The notes under the pieces were generated by a model that was given only the letters and a program-made list of their open reading frames with translations, ran no database searches and was not told the DNA's origin. From positions 3,844,001 to 3,908,000 of the forward strand of contig NZ_CP140152.1 of assembly GCF_034479515.1 (NCBI RefSeq): 64,000 bases of DNA, in the 5' to 3' direction. Made by a program: the position numbers and the translations under genes. Within the stretch, counting starts at the first letter, position 1, and the number at the start of each line of letters is the position of its first letter. Below are positions 53,868 through 63,321 of the stretch, one piece after another. Source of the stretch: Duganella zoogloeoides (GTDB lineage Bacteria > Pseudomonadota > Gammaproteobacteria > Burkholderiales > Burkholderiaceae_D).

Positions 53868-54734
53868 CTAGGGTCGGGCCGGCGCCTTGGCGGCGGTCCG
53901 GTGTTTGTCGTCGAGCTCGTACACCGTCTTGCCGCGCAGCTTGAGCGCGTCGGAGACGTACAGGAAATTCTCGGAGTGGCCGGCGAACAGCAGCGCATCG
54001 GGCTTCATCAGGGGCACGAAGCGCGAGAGGATCTTGCGCTGGGTGTCCTTGTCAAAATAAATCATCACGTTGCGGCAGAAGATCACGTCGAACTGGCCGC
54101 TCACCGGCCAGCTGTCGGCCAGCAGGTTCAAAGGCTTGAAGGTGATCATGTTGCGCAATTCCTGGCGCACGCGGGCCTGCCCTTCGCGCTCGCCCTTGCC
54201 CTTCAAGAAAAAGCGCCGGCTGCGTTCCGGGCTCATCTTGTCGAGCCGGTCCATCGTGTAGACGCCGTTGGCGGCGTGGGCCAGCACATTGGTGTCGATG
54301 TCGGTGGCGATGATGTGGCAGTTGGGCGTGAGCGTATTGAACGCTTCGCACACGGTCATGGCGATCGAATACGGCTCCTCGCCGGTGGACGCGGCCGAGC
54401 ACCAGATGTTCAACGTCTCGCGCTTGCCCTTGACGTGATCGGCCAGCAGCGGGAAGTGGTGCGCCTCGCGGAAGAACGACGTCAGGTTGGTGGTGAGCGC
54501 ATTGGTGAACGCTTCCCACTCCTCGCCCAGGCGGCCCGCTTCGAGGTCGTCCAGGTAACGGGCGAACGAGGCGATGCCGGTGGCGCGCAAACGGCGGGCC
54601 AGGCGGCTGTACACCATTTCCTGCTTGCTGTCGGCCAGCGAAATACCGGCGCGTTTATAAATGAGGCCGCGCACACGCTCGAAGTCCCGGGCATTGAAAT
54701 CGAACTCTTTAACGGTGTCTTTACTGTGCGGCAT
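53868..54734 (-). CDS. cheR: Chemotaxis protein methyltransferase CheR
   Basis: CheR methylates receptor glutamates with S-adenosylmethionine. The 288-residue form starts at ATG 54734, which has AAGGA nearby; two in-frame starts further upstream are alternatives. It has the N-terminal helical domain, the cofactor segment WCSAASTGEEPYSIAM, the IIATDID motif and the beta-subdomain region used for receptor-tail binding, then FDVIFCRNVMIYFD. It follows the receptor gene, whose last five residues suit CheR tethering. Confidence 0.96.
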   Translation of the reverse strand: MPHSKDTVKEFDFNARDFERVRGLIYKRAGISLADSKQEMVYSRLARRLRATGIASFARYLDDLEAGRLGEEWEAFTNALTTNLTSFFREAHHFPLLADHVKGKRETLNIWCSAASTGEEPYSIAMTVCEAFNTLTPNCHIIATDIDTNVLAHAANGVYTMDRLDKMSPERSRRFFLKGKGEREGQARVRQELRNMITFKPLNLLADSWPVSGQFDVIFCRNVMIYFDKDTQRKILSRFVPLMKPDALLFAGHSENFLYVSDALKLRGKTVYELDDKHRTAAKAPARP

Positions 54735-54766
54735 GGTGTGTCCTTGATGTTGCATTGATGCTAGCT

Positions 54767-56536
54767 TTAAAACTCTTCCCACTCGTCAGCCTGGGGCTTG
54801 GCGATGGGTTTCGGTGTGCTTTTTGGTGCGGCCTTGGGGGCCGCTTCCTCCGCCGCAGGCCTGGCGGCCGGCTTGGGGGCAGCAGCGCCAGCCAGGCGGG
54901 CCGCCGGTTTGGCAGCCGGCTTGCTGGCAGCGGCAACCGGGACGGCGCGCGGTGCAGCAGCCGGAGCGTAGGCGGCACGGCGGCCACCATTATCAGCGAG
55001 CTTGAAGATGCTGACGGCGCGCGCCAGGATCTCGGCCTGCTCCTGCATGCTCTCGGCGGCAGCGGCCGCCTCTTCCACCAGCGCGGCATTTTGCTGGGTC
55101 ATCTCGTCCATCTGGGTGATGGCCTGGTTGACTTCCTCGATGCCGTGGCTTTGTTCCTGGGTGGCGGCGGTGATCTCTCCCATGATGTCGGCCACTTGCC
55201 GGATCGACGTCACCACCAGCTCCATGGTCTGCCCCGCTTCATCGACGAGGCGGCTGCCGGCATCGACCTTGTCCACCGAGTCACTGATCAGTTCCTTGAT
55301 CTCGCGCGCGGCGCCAGCGGAGCGCTGCGCCAGGTTGCGCACTTCGGACGCCACCACTGCAAAGCCGCGGCCCTGTTCGCCGGCACGGGCAGCTTCCACG
55401 GCGGCATTCAAGGCCAGGATGTTGGTCTGGAAGGCGATGCCGTCGATCACGCCGATGATGTCCACGATGCGGCTCGAGCTTTCCTTGATCGAGCCCATGG
55501 TGGAGACCACTTGCGAGACGACGTTGCCGCCCTTTTCCGCCACCGACGATGCCGAGACCGCCAGCTGGTTGGCCTGGCGCGCGTTGTCGGCGTTCTGCTT
55601 GACGGTCGAAGTCAGCTCTTCCATCGACGACGCGGTTTCTTCGAGCGAGCTCGCCTGCGTCTCGGTACGGGCCGACAGGTCGGCATTGCCGGCGGCAATT
55701 TCATGCGCGGCAGTCGTAATCAGTTCGGAACCGGCGCGCACCTCGCCCACCGTGGTGGCCAGGCTGTGGTTCATGTCGTGCAGTGCTTGCAGCAGTTCGC
55801 TGGTTTCGTCGCGGCCCACGACCACCACTTCCGAGCTCAGTTCCCCGGAAGCGACACGCTGCGCCACCACCACCGCGCCGGCCAGCGGCACCGTGATCGA
55901 GCGGGTGATCACCACCGCGCACACCACGCCCAGGGCGACGGCCACGGCGCCCAGGCCGAACAGCAGGTACATCAGCGAGCGCACGGCGCCTTCCGAACTG
56001 CCGATCACGTCGTTCGAGCTGGCCAGTTGCAGGTTGACCAGCTTGTTGATCTGGCCCAGCGTCTGCTGGTTCAGCGGGTCGATGCGGCCCGACAGGATCT
56101 TGGCCGCGCCTTCGGTGTTGAATGCCAGGATTTGCGCCAGCGCTTCCTTGAAGGCGCTATCGGTTTGGCCGTCGAGCTTGCTGATCTCGGCCAGCACGGC
56201 CTGCTCTTCGCTGGACAAGCCCAGCGCTTTCAGGTCGTTCAGTGCTTTCTCGTACAGCGCGCGCTGGTCCTTGACCTTTTGCTCTTCCTTCTGCATCAGG
56301 CTGACGTCCGATTGCAGGCCGATATTGCGCATGGCGATGCCGGTCTCGAGCATCGCGCTTTTCATGGTGCTCGCTTGCAAGCTCTTGGCGCTGGCGACGG
56401 TGAGGCCGTCTTCCAGGCGTTTGCTGTTGTTGTAGTTCAGGTAGTTGGTCAGCAAGACCATGGCCACCAGGATGGCCAAAATGCCCCCAAAGCCGATACG
56501 CAGGCGCGTACCGATCGTTACATCGCGTAAATTCAT
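54767..56536 (-). CDS. Methyl-accepting chemotaxis protein
   Basis: This 589-residue receptor starts [17 protein letters not shown] at ATG 56536. It has a first membrane segment (about 12-32), a four-helix-bundle sensor domain to about 185, a second membrane segment ([13 protein letters not shown]), a HAMP domain and the signalling hairpin with the conserved tip [37 protein letters not shown] ~70-residue Ala/Pro/Lys linker follows, ending in EWEEF, which fits the xWxxF pentapeptide used by CheR and CheB as a tether. The ligand is unknown. Confidence 0.95.
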   Translation of the reverse strand: MNLRDVTIGTRLRIGFGGILAILVAMVLLTNYLNYNNSKRLEDGLTVASAKSLQASTMKSAMLETGIAMRNIGLQSDVSLMQKEEQKVKDQRALYEKALNDLKALGLSSEEQAVLAEISKLDGQTDSAFKEALAQILAFNTEGAAKILSGRIDPLNQQTLGQINKLVNLQLASSNDVIGSSEGAVRSLMYLLFGLGAVAVALGVVCAVVITRSITVPLAGAVVVAQRVASGELSSEVVVVGRDETSELLQALHDMNHSLATTVGEVRAGSELITTAAHEIAAGNADLSARTETQASSLEETASSMEELTSTVKQNADNARQANQLAVSASSVAEKGGNVVSQVVSTMGSIKESSSRIVDIIGVIDGIAFQTNILALNAAVEAARAGEQGRGFAVVASEVRNLAQRSAGAAREIKELISDSVDKVDAGSRLVDEAGQTMELVVTSIRQVADIMGEITAATQEQSHGIEEVNQAITQMDEMTQQNAALVEEAAAAAESMQEQAEILARAVSIFKLADNGGRRAAYAPAAAPRAVPVAAASKPAAKPAARLAGAAAPKPAARPAAEEAAPKAAPKSTPKPIAKPQADEWEEF

Positions 56537-56666
56537 CTCTGTTCCCCCGTGTGCTGCGTTGGTTTGCGCCACCGGAGACGTCCACGCGGTGGTGATAAGT
56601 ATTCTTCTGGCGCGCCCTCTGTGGGGAGCGCCGCGGGCAGGGACGCGTACCGCTTTGGGGCTGGGT

Positions 56667-57155
56667 TTAGGCCGCCACTTGTTCCATCAAGCCCATGTCG
56701 GGGCTCAACATCAATTTGTCGATATTTACCAAAATCAGCATGCGCTCGTCGATGGTGCCGAGACCGATCATGTAGTCGGAGCTGAACGCCGTGCCCATCT
56801 CGGGCGCCGGCTTGACTTGCTCCGGCGTCAGGGTGGTCACGTCGGACACCGAATCAACCACCATGCCGACGATGCGGCCGTTGATGTTCAAAATGATCAC
56901 CACGGTGAACTGGTCGTAGATCGGCTCGCCCAGGTTGAACTTGATGCGCATGTCCACCACCGGGATGATGATGCCGCGCAGGTTGATCACGCCCTTGATG
57001 AACTCGGGCGCGTTGGCGATGCGGGTGACCGCCTCGTAGCCACGGATTTCCTGCACTTTCAGAATGTCGATACCGTATTCTTCGGTACCCAGCTTGAACG
57101 CCAGGTATTCGTGGCCGGCGATCTCGTTGGCGCCTGTGGTCAATGCGTCGGACAT
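56667..57155 (-). CDS. cheW: Chemotaxis adaptor CheW
   Basis: CheW couples receptors to CheA. The 162-residue single SH3-like domain carries [50 protein letters not shown] and [12 protein letters not shown], all standard. It starts 12 bases after cheA. Confidence 0.96.
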   Translation of the reverse strand: MSDALTTGANEIAGHEYLAFKLGTEEYGIDILKVQEIRGYEAVTRIANAPEFIKGVINLRGIIIPVVDMRIKFNLGEPIYDQFTVVIILNINGRIVGMVVDSVSDVTTLTPEQVKPAPEMGTAFSSDYMIGLGTIDERMLILVNIDKLMLSPDMGLMEQVAA

Positions 57156-57167
57156 GGTAATTCCTCT

Positions 57168-59384
57168 CTACGAAAAAATCTGTTCGTCGGCCAGCTGGCG
57201 CGACGAGCGTATCAGGGCGGCAACGTCGAGAATCAGGGAGACGCCGCCGTCGCCCAAAATGGTGGCGCCGGAAATGCCGGCCACCTTGCGGTAATTCGAT
57301 TCCAGGTTCTTGACCACCACCTGCTGCTGGCCCACCAGGTCGTCGATGAACAGCCCGGCCTTGCGGCCCTCGGTCTCGATGATGACCACGATGCCCTCGC
57401 TGGGGTTGGTAAAGCGCGGCACGATATCGAACATCTGGTACAGCGGCACCAGCGGCAGATACTCGCCGCGCACCTTGATCACGCGGCCCTTGCCGCTGAT
57501 TTCCTTGACATCTTCCGGCGTCGGCTGCAGAGATTCGATCACAAAGCCCAGCGGCAGGATGTACACCTCCTCGCCCACCTTGATCGACATGCCGTCCAAA
57601 ATCGCCAGCGTCAGCGGCAGCGAAATCGAGATCGTGGTACCGAATCCCTTGGCCGAACGGATATCGACCACGCCGCCCATGGCGGTGATGTTGCGTTTGA
57701 CTACGTCCATGCCCACGCCGCGTCCCGACACATCGGTGACGGTTTCGGCGGTGGAAAAACCGGGCGCGAAGATCAGCTGCCACACCTCGGCATCGCTCAT
57801 GCTGTCGCTCACGGCCAAGCCGTTTTGCGCGGCCTTGGCCAGGATTTTTTCACGGTTCAAGCCGCCACCGTCGTCAGACACTTCAATGATGATGTTGCCG
57901 CCCTGGTGCGACGCCGACAGGAACAGCCGGCCCGCATCGCTCTTGCCGGCGGCGCGGCGCACGTCCGGCATTTCGATGCCGTGATCGATCGAGTTGCGCA
58001 CCAGGTGCGTCAGCGGATCGACGATCCGTTCGATCAAGCCTTTATCGAGTTCGGTGGCGGCGCCGTTGGTGATGAAATCGACTTTCTTGCCGAGCTTGGC
58101 GGCCAGGTCGCGCACCATGCGCGGGAAGCGCGAGAACACGAAGTCCATCGGCATCATGCGGATCGACATCACCGCTTCCTGCAAATCGCGGGTATTGCGG
58201 GTCAGCTGGCTGACACTGTTGAGCAGGCGCTCGTGCTTCATCGGGTCGAGCGTATCGACGCGCTGCTCGATCATGGCCTGCGTGATCACCAGTTCGCCCA
58301 CCAGGTTGATCAGCTGGTCCACTTTTTCGATCGACACACGGATCGACGACGATTCCGCGCCCGGACCGTGGGCCGCCTTTTCTTTTTCCTTCTCTTCCTT
58401 CTTCGCGGCCTTTTTCTCGTCCTCGAGCACCTGCGCCGGGTCGCTGACGATGCCGGCAGCGGCGCGGATCTGTTCCAGTGGCTGGAAGAAACCGTAGCCG
58501 CGCGCGTCGTCGCTGGCAGCCTGGGCATTGGCGCGAATTTCTTCGAGCGGCTGGAAGAAGCCGTAGCCTTCGCCGGCACTGCCGCCGCCGACAGCGGTTG
58601 CGCTGTCCGGGTGCAGCGGCACGGCGTCGAAGAAGCCGTAGCCGAGCTCGCTCTCGACCTTGTTGCGGGCCGCGTCTTCCAGCTGCTGCTGGGCGGCGTC
58701 GAGCGCCGGCAACTCGGTGACGGTCATGTCTTCGGGGTTGAGCACGAACGAGCAGATGGCGATGATATCGTCGAGGCTCTCGTGGGTGGTCACCACCATG
58801 GCGTTGCGGTCCTTGTCGAGCGGCGTGATGGAGACGTGCCCCATCAAACCGAGCTCGGCGCCGAGCGCGGTCACCTCGCGGTGGTCCATTACCGGCAACT
58901 CCAGGCGGTAGCGGCGGCCGCCGCTGTGATCGACCACCTTGACCTCGGCGCTGCCGAACGACGGCACGACCACGTGGGCCAGCGCCGCCACCGGCACGTT
59001 TTCCGTCAGTGAATGCAGCACCATGCGGATGTTGCCGACCGCGTCCTGGTCCACTTCGCTGCCGTGGCGATGGCCGTCCAGCTGCATCTTGAGGATGTCC
59101 TTGGCGGCCAGGAAGGCATCGACGTGTTCGGACGTGAGCGCCATTTCGCCCTTGCGGATACGGTCGAGCAGGGTCTCCAGGATGTGCGTCACTTCCGTCA
59201 TGTCGGTCACGCCGAACGTGGAGGCGCCGCCCTTGACCGAGTGGGCGGTGCGGAAGATGGCGTTGAGATCCTCGGCGTCGGGGGCATCGATATCGACGGC
59301 CAGCAACAACCTTTCCATTTGTGCCAGCAGTTCCTCGGCCTCATCGAAAAAGACCTGGAAAAACTGGCTTATATCGATGGTCAT
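57168..59384 (-). CDS. cheA: Chemotaxis histidine kinase CheA with GYGFF linker repeats
   Basis: CheA autophosphorylates on His48 (TAHSVKGGAST) and passes phosphate to CheY and CheB. Domains in 738 residues are Hpt (1-105), a P2-like domain (about 150-235), a long linker, dimerisation helices, the kinase (HLVRNSIDHGIE N box, DVSGRGVGMDVVK) and CheW-like P5. The linker holds three GYGFF motifs at residues 248-252, 273-277 and 296-300; the last two continue QPLE[EQ]IRA. An Ala/Lys/Glu-rich spacer follows. The gene follows cheY (59430). Confidence 0.96.
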   Translation of the reverse strand: MTIDISQFFQVFFDEAEELLAQMERLLLAVDIDAPDAEDLNAIFRTAHSVKGGASTFGVTDMTEVTHILETLLDRIRKGEMALTSEHVDAFLAAKDILKMQLDGHRHGSEVDQDAVGNIRMVLHSLTENVPVAALAHVVVPSFGSAEVKVVDHSGGRRYRLELPVMDHREVTALGAELGLMGHVSITPLDKDRNAMVVTTHESLDDIIAICSFVLNPEDMTVTELPALDAAQQQLEDAARNKVESELGYGFFDAVPLHPDSATAVGGGSAGEGYGFFQPLEEIRANAQAASDDARGYGFFQPLEQIRAAAGIVSDPAQVLEDEKKAAKKEEKEKEKAAHGPGAESSSIRVSIEKVDQLINLVGELVITQAMIEQRVDTLDPMKHERLLNSVSQLTRNTRDLQEAVMSIRMMPMDFVFSRFPRMVRDLAAKLGKKVDFITNGAATELDKGLIERIVDPLTHLVRNSIDHGIEMPDVRRAAGKSDAGRLFLSASHQGGNIIIEVSDDGGGLNREKILAKAAQNGLAVSDSMSDAEVWQLIFAPGFSTAETVTDVSGRGVGMDVVKRNITAMGGVVDIRSAKGFGTTISISLPLTLAILDGMSIKVGEEVYILPLGFVIESLQPTPEDVKEISGKGRVIKVRGEYLPLVPLYQMFDIVPRFTNPSEGIVVIIETEGRKAGLFIDDLVGQQQVVVKNLESNYRKVAGISGATILGDGGVSLILDVAALIRSSRQLADEQIFS

Positions 59385-59429
59385 GGTGATACTCCGTAAA
59401 GTTCGCTCAGCATCATTGCATGCGCCCGA

Positions 59430-59795
59430 TCAGCCGATGACTTTCTTCACCACCTCGTTGAGCCGCTGCGGATCGAACGGCTTGACCAGCCAGCCATTGG
59501 CGCCGGCAGCGCGGCCCTTGTTTTTCATTTCGTCCGACGACTCCGTGGTCAGCATCAGGATCGGGGTCTTGGCGTAGCTGGGCAGCTGGCGCAGCATCTT
59601 GATCAGTTCCAGGCCGTCCATGCGCGGCATATTCTGGTCGGTCAACACCATGTCGACCTGTTGCAGCTTGGCTTTTTCCAGGCCGTCCATGCCGTCCACG
59701 GCTTCGACCACGTCGTAGCCGGCCGCCTTCAGGCTGAAGGCCACCATCTGGCGCTGGGAACTGGAATCATCAACTGCAAGTATTGTCTTGGCCAT
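59430..59795 (-). CDS. CheY-like response regulator, second copy
   Basis: This 121-residue receiver has VDDSSSQRQM, phospho-acceptor Asp53 in LTDQNMPRMDG, TTES and the lysine in WLVKPF. It differs from the cheY at 51643 and may act as a phosphate sink or the regulator for the CheZ-like partner just upstream. The ATG at 59795 is preferred; a GTG 12 bases upstream is possible. Confidence 0.93.
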   Translation of the reverse strand: MAKTILAVDDSSSQRQMVAFSLKAAGYDVVEAVDGMDGLEKAKLQQVDMVLTDQNMPRMDGLELIKMLRQLPSYAKTPILMLTTESSDEMKNKGRAAGANGWLVKPFDPQRLNEVVKKVIG

Positions 59796-59869
59796 CTTGG
59801 TTCTCACTGTGTGTTGCCGGAGCTCCGGCTTGTTGCTATCGTATCGGCGGTGTTCCGGGCCGGGGGCCC

Positions 59870-60418
59870 TTAGAACAGTTCGATGTCGCCGCTCTCCATG
59901 TGTTGCTGGTGTACGGCCTTGCGCAGCACGCTGCGCAATTCCAGGCTCTGGATGGCCAGCGCCATGCTCACCTTGCCGAGCAATTCGACGATCTGTTCGT
60001 TATCGCTCTCGGGCACCATCTCGGCGCCATGTTCGCCCAGCGTGCCGAGAAACTCGCGCAGGCCGGTCACCCGTTTCAGGGTACGGTCGATCAACTGGCT
60101 GGTCATGTCCTGGAATTGCAGGCTGACCACGGCCGCGTTCACGTAACCGCCCACCTGGCTGGGCAGCGCTTCCAGCTGGGTGCGCTGCTCGGCCGTGATG
60201 TCGGCGCCGTCGAGCAGCTTCTGGATGGTGGGCTGTTCACCCGCCACCGCCTGGTGGATGGCCATGAAGTTGAAGGAGAGCTTGTCGATCGCTTCCTCCA
60301 GCAGCAGCCGGGTCTGGATCAGGTCGGTCTCGACCTCGGTCAGATGCTTGCGCCCGTGGTCGGACACGCCCGACATCAGGCGTTTGACATGCGACCCCAG
60401 GATTTTTTTTCTCGTCAT
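59870..60418 (-). CDS. CheZ-like chemotaxis phosphatase
   Basis: This 182-residue all-helical protein carries QFQDMTSQLIDR with Asp104 and Gln108, matching the CheZ active segment (QDLTGQ in E. coli, where Asp and Gln catalyse CheY dephosphorylation). It is shorter than E. coli CheZ (214). The C-terminus ends SGDIELF, a tail that could bind CheY like the CheZ C-terminal helix. It lies in the operon between motB and cheY. CheZ identity is inferred from this motif and context. Confidence 0.75.
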   Translation of the reverse strand: MTRKKILGSHVKRLMSGVSDHGRKHLTEVETDLIQTRLLLEEAIDKLSFNFMAIHQAVAGEQPTIQKLLDGADITAEQRTQLEALPSQVGGYVNAAVVSLQFQDMTSQLIDRTLKRVTGLREFLGTLGEHGAEMVPESDNEQIVELLGKVSMALAIQSLELRSVLRKAVHQQHMESGDIELF

Positions 60419-60474
60419 ATAAGTCTCGTGATTACTGCTTGCTGCGTTGTCGCTACGTTGGCGTTACTTTGGCG

Positions 60475-61422
60475 TTACTTGCGCACCGGCGGCCCCGAAG
60501 GCGGCGCTGCCGGCGCCTCCTCGACCGTGCCCTCCTCCGCGCCCACCTCGATCTGGCGGCCACCATCGCGGATCACGCTTTCCTCGGTGCGCTTGTTCAT
60601 CACCAGGATACTGATGCGGCGGTTGATCGGGTTGAACGGATCGGCCTTGTCGAGGTTGGCGGCAGAAGCGAGCCCTACCACGCGCAGCACTTTCGCATCG
60701 GCCATGCCGCCGACGATCAGCTCGCGGCGCGAGGCGTTCGCGCGGTCGGCAGACAATTCCCAGTTGCTGTAACCGGTCTCGCTCATGTACGGCGTGGAAT
60801 CGGTGTGGCCGGTCAGGCCGATGCGGTTCGGCACGTCGTTCAGCACGAAGCCGATCTCGTGCAGGATTTCCTTGAAATACGGTTGCAGCTCGGCGCGCGC
60901 CGAATTGAACATCGGCCGGTTCTGTTCATCGACGATCTGGATCCGCAAACCTTCGCTGGTGATATCGAGCAGCAGCTGGTTCTTGAACTTGGTCAGCACC
61001 GGGTTGGCGTCGATCTTTTGCTCGATCTTTTGCTTGAGGTTTTTCAGGCGCTCTTTTTCCTCGGCCTCGAGCGCCTTCTTGGCCGCGTTGAGGTTGTAGG
61101 TTTTCTGTTCGGTCGGATTGTCGCTGGCCTTGACCTGGCCGGTCTTGCGGGTCAGGTCGGTGCCGCCGCCCTGGATCACCGAGCTGCTGTCGCCGCTGCC
61201 CGAGCCGCCCTGCATCGCCACCTTCAATGGCGTCTTGAAATATTCGGAGATGCCGTTCAGGTCGCCCTTGGTGGTGGAGCCGAGCAGCCACATCAAGAGG
61301 AAGAACGCCATCATTGCCGTCACGAAGTCGGCATAGGCGATCTTCCACGCGCCGCCGTGATGACCGCCGCCGTGCTTCTTGATCCGTTTGACAATAATGG
61401 GCCGTAAGCCTTCTTCAGCCAT
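60475..61422 (-). CDS. motB: Flagellar motor stator protein MotB
   Basis: MotB is the peptidoglycan-anchored stator subunit. The 315-residue protein has one N-terminal membrane helix with the plug-adjacent proton site in KIAYADFVTAMMAFFLLMWLLG, a plug/linker region and an OmpA-like domain with GHTDSTPYMSETGYSNWELSADRANASR. It starts 36 bases after motA. Confidence 0.96.
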   Translation of the reverse strand: MAEEGLRPIIVKRIKKHGGGHHGGAWKIAYADFVTAMMAFFLLMWLLGSTTKGDLNGISEYFKTPLKVAMQGGSGSGDSSSVIQGGGTDLTRKTGQVKASDNPTEQKTYNLNAAKKALEAEEKERLKNLKQKIEQKIDANPVLTKFKNQLLLDITSEGLRIQIVDEQNRPMFNSARAELQPYFKEILHEIGFVLNDVPNRIGLTGHTDSTPYMSETGYSNWELSADRANASRRELIVGGMADAKVLRVVGLASAANLDKADPFNPINRRISILVMNKRTEESVIRDGGRQIEVGAEEGTVEEAPAAPPSGPPVRK

Positions 61423-61458
61423 GGCAGTTCCTTAATTGGACCAGCATCAGAAAATTCA

Positions 61459-62319
61459 TCACTTCGATTTCGATTTCTTGATGTGGTCTTCCAGCTCGCT
61501 GAACGACGGCCGCTCGGTCGAGTACAGCACCTTGCGGCCGAACTCCACGGCCAGCGCCGGCGCATAGCCGTTCAGGCTGGCCAACAGGATGACTTTGACG
61601 CACTGGTACATCTTGGTTTCTTCTTCCAGCTTTTGTTCGTGCAGGCTGGCCAGCGGCGCCACGAAGCCGTACGCGAGCAAGATACCGAGGAAGGTACCAA
61701 CCAGTGCGTGGGCGATCAGGATGCCCAGCTCGGCCGGCGGCAAGCCGACGTTTTCCATCGTGTGGACCACGCCCATCACCGCCGCCACGATACCGAAAGC
61801 CGGCATGCCGTCGCCGAGGCGGGCAATCGCGTGGGCCGGTGCGGCGCCCTCGTGGTGGTGGGTATCGATCTCGTTGTCCATCAGGTTTTCGATCTGGAAC
61901 GCATCCATATTCCCGGACACCATCAGGCGCAGATAGTCGGTGATGAATTCGACGATGTGATGGTCGGCCAGTACGCTCGGGTACTTGGAGAAGACAGGGC
62001 TTTGTTCGGGGCTGTCGATATCGCCTTCGATCGACATCAGGCCCTCTTTGCGGACCTTGGACAGCACGTCGAACATCAGCGACATGAGCTCCATGTACAG
62101 GTCTTTATTGAAGCGCGACCCCTTGAGCAGCTTGGGCAAGGCGCCCATGGTCGCCTTGATGGTCTTGGCATTGTTACCGGCAATGAAGGCGCCAAAAGCG
62201 CCGCCGCCGATCATCACCAGTTCGAGCGGCTGGAACAGCGCAGCCAGGTGCCCGCCCGCCATGGCGTAACCGCCAAAGACGCCGACCATGATGACTACAT
62301 AACCGATGATGACAAACAA
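61459..62319 (-). CDS. motA: Flagellar motor stator protein MotA (TTG start)
   Basis: MotA and MotB form the proton-driven stator. A TTG at 62319, preceded by GGGAG, gives 286 residues, the usual MotA length, starting (M)FVIIGYVVIMVGVFGGYAMAGG. The longer reading frame with an ATG further upstream adds residues that look nothing like MotA. Four membrane helices and the cytoplasmic loop (KGSRFNKDLYMELMSLMFDVL) are visible, with the conserved PAFGIVAAVMGVVHTM region. It starts 129 bases after the methyltransferase stop. Confidence 0.94.
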   Translation of the reverse strand: MFVIIGYVVIMVGVFGGYAMAGGHLAALFQPLELVMIGGGAFGAFIAGNNAKTIKATMGALPKLLKGSRFNKDLYMELMSLMFDVLSKVRKEGLMSIEGDIDSPEQSPVFSKYPSVLADHHIVEFITDYLRLMVSGNMDAFQIENLMDNEIDTHHHEGAAPAHAIARLGDGMPAFGIVAAVMGVVHTMENVGLPPAELGILIAHALVGTFLGILLAYGFVAPLASLHEQKLEEETKMYQCVKVILLASLNGYAPALAVEFGRKVLYSTERPSFSELEDHIKKSKSK

Positions 62320-62448
62320 GTAAGACTCCCGAAAAAGAAAAAGGGCCAAAACATTAACTTGCGGCGGCCCGATTTCATAAAATTTACGTGTAGAACTACA
62401 ATAGCGTGTCTGAGTGCCCCCGGGCAAGCGAATAACGCCTAATGATGC

Positions 62449-63321
62449 TTAAAAGCACCATTTATAGAGGGGAGTTGACCCGTTTGTGGTGTGAATGACG
62501 AGTTCGGGCATGCGGCCCTCAATTGCAAACTCATAGCTTATTAAAGTGTCACCAGGACACATTTCCGCCTCGGCCTTGCGCCACAATGCCCCCATCACGG
62601 CCGGCGACAGGTAGGCAAACACCAGGTTGAACTGGCCGAAATCGAGTTGTTCGTAATCGCCCCGGATAAACCGGGCCCGGCTGCCAGATAGCCGCGCGCG
62701 CAGCCAGCTATACAACCAGGGAAACGGCGCCAGCTCGATACCGACCACCTCGATATCGGGCCGCACCCTGGCCAGGTACAACACAAAACCACCGAGACCG
62801 CTGCCGATATCGATCACGCGCAGCGGCTTGCCGCTGGTCGATGGCGGCGGCAACTGCTGACGCACCGCATCCCACACGGCGGGATTGGACGGGTAATAAG
62901 GCACCTGGGTACGGAAGGTGGACCAGTACCAGCCCAGCAAGATCACAAACACCAGCAGGAAGATCCACGACGGCAATTGCAGCGCCAGCGCTGCCAGCAC
63001 CGCCAGCGGAAACAGGAACTCGATCACGCGCCACCACGGCGCCAGTCCGACGCGCCAGGTAATGGCAGCCGCAACCAGGCCGTGGATGACGGCGACGGTC
63101 AGATAATTAACGGGATAAAACCAGGGGAGGCGCAGCGAGGCCAGCAGGTATACCAGCGCCAGCGTGAGCGGCGCGGCGCCGCACTGGACCAGCAAGGCCC
63201 GCACGGCGGGCGTGCGGACCAGTCGGGAGAGGTAGGATGGGCTGGGCAAGTAGCAGGTACGACAGTAAAGACTGGCTGCCGGATCAGGCGGCCAAGGCGT
63301 CGGCGTCGGCCAGCTCGGCAT
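62449..63321 (-). CDS. Membrane-anchored class I methyltransferase
   Basis: This is a 290-residue protein with about four hydrophobic helices (residues about 40-125, e.g. [17 protein letters not shown] and [13 protein letters not shown]) followed by a SAM-binding domain with [18 protein letters not shown] and a [21 protein letters not shown] motif. It should sit in the inner membrane with the enzyme on one face. Substrate unknown. From ATG 63321 it overlaps flhC by 38 bases; a later start is possible. It lies between flhC and motA, where other flagellar loci have no such gene. Confidence 0.75.
   Translation of the reverse strand: MPSWPTPTPWPPDPAASLYCRTCYLPSPSYLSRLVRTPAVRALLVQCGAAPLTLALVYLLASLRLPWFYPVNYLTVAVIHGLVAAAITWRVGLAPWWRVIEFLFPLAVLAALALQLPSWIFLLVFVILLGWYWSTFRTQVPYYPSNPAVWDAVRQQLPPPSTSGKPLRVIDIGSGLGGFVLYLARVRPDIEVVGIELAPFPWLYSWLRARLSGSRARFIRGDYEQLDFGQFNLVFAYLSPAVMGALWRKAEAEMCPGDTLISYEFAIEGRMPELVIHTTNGSTPLYKWCF

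Noticed and set aside
52044..54758. A 904-codon plus-strand open frame across cheB, cheD and cheR
   Set aside because: It is antisense to three well-supported chemotaxis genes and has shadow-type composition.
56445..59012. An 855-codon plus-strand frame across cheW and cheA
   Set aside because: Antisense shadow of cheA/cheW; no recognisable motif.
62340..62400. Sigma-28 flagellar promoter before motA
   Set aside because: TAAATTTT resembles the -35 but the downstream half matches GCCGATAA at only four positions.
62320..62427. Upstream extension of motA
   Set aside because: The added residues do not resemble MotA; GGGAG before TTG 62319 and family length support the shorter form.
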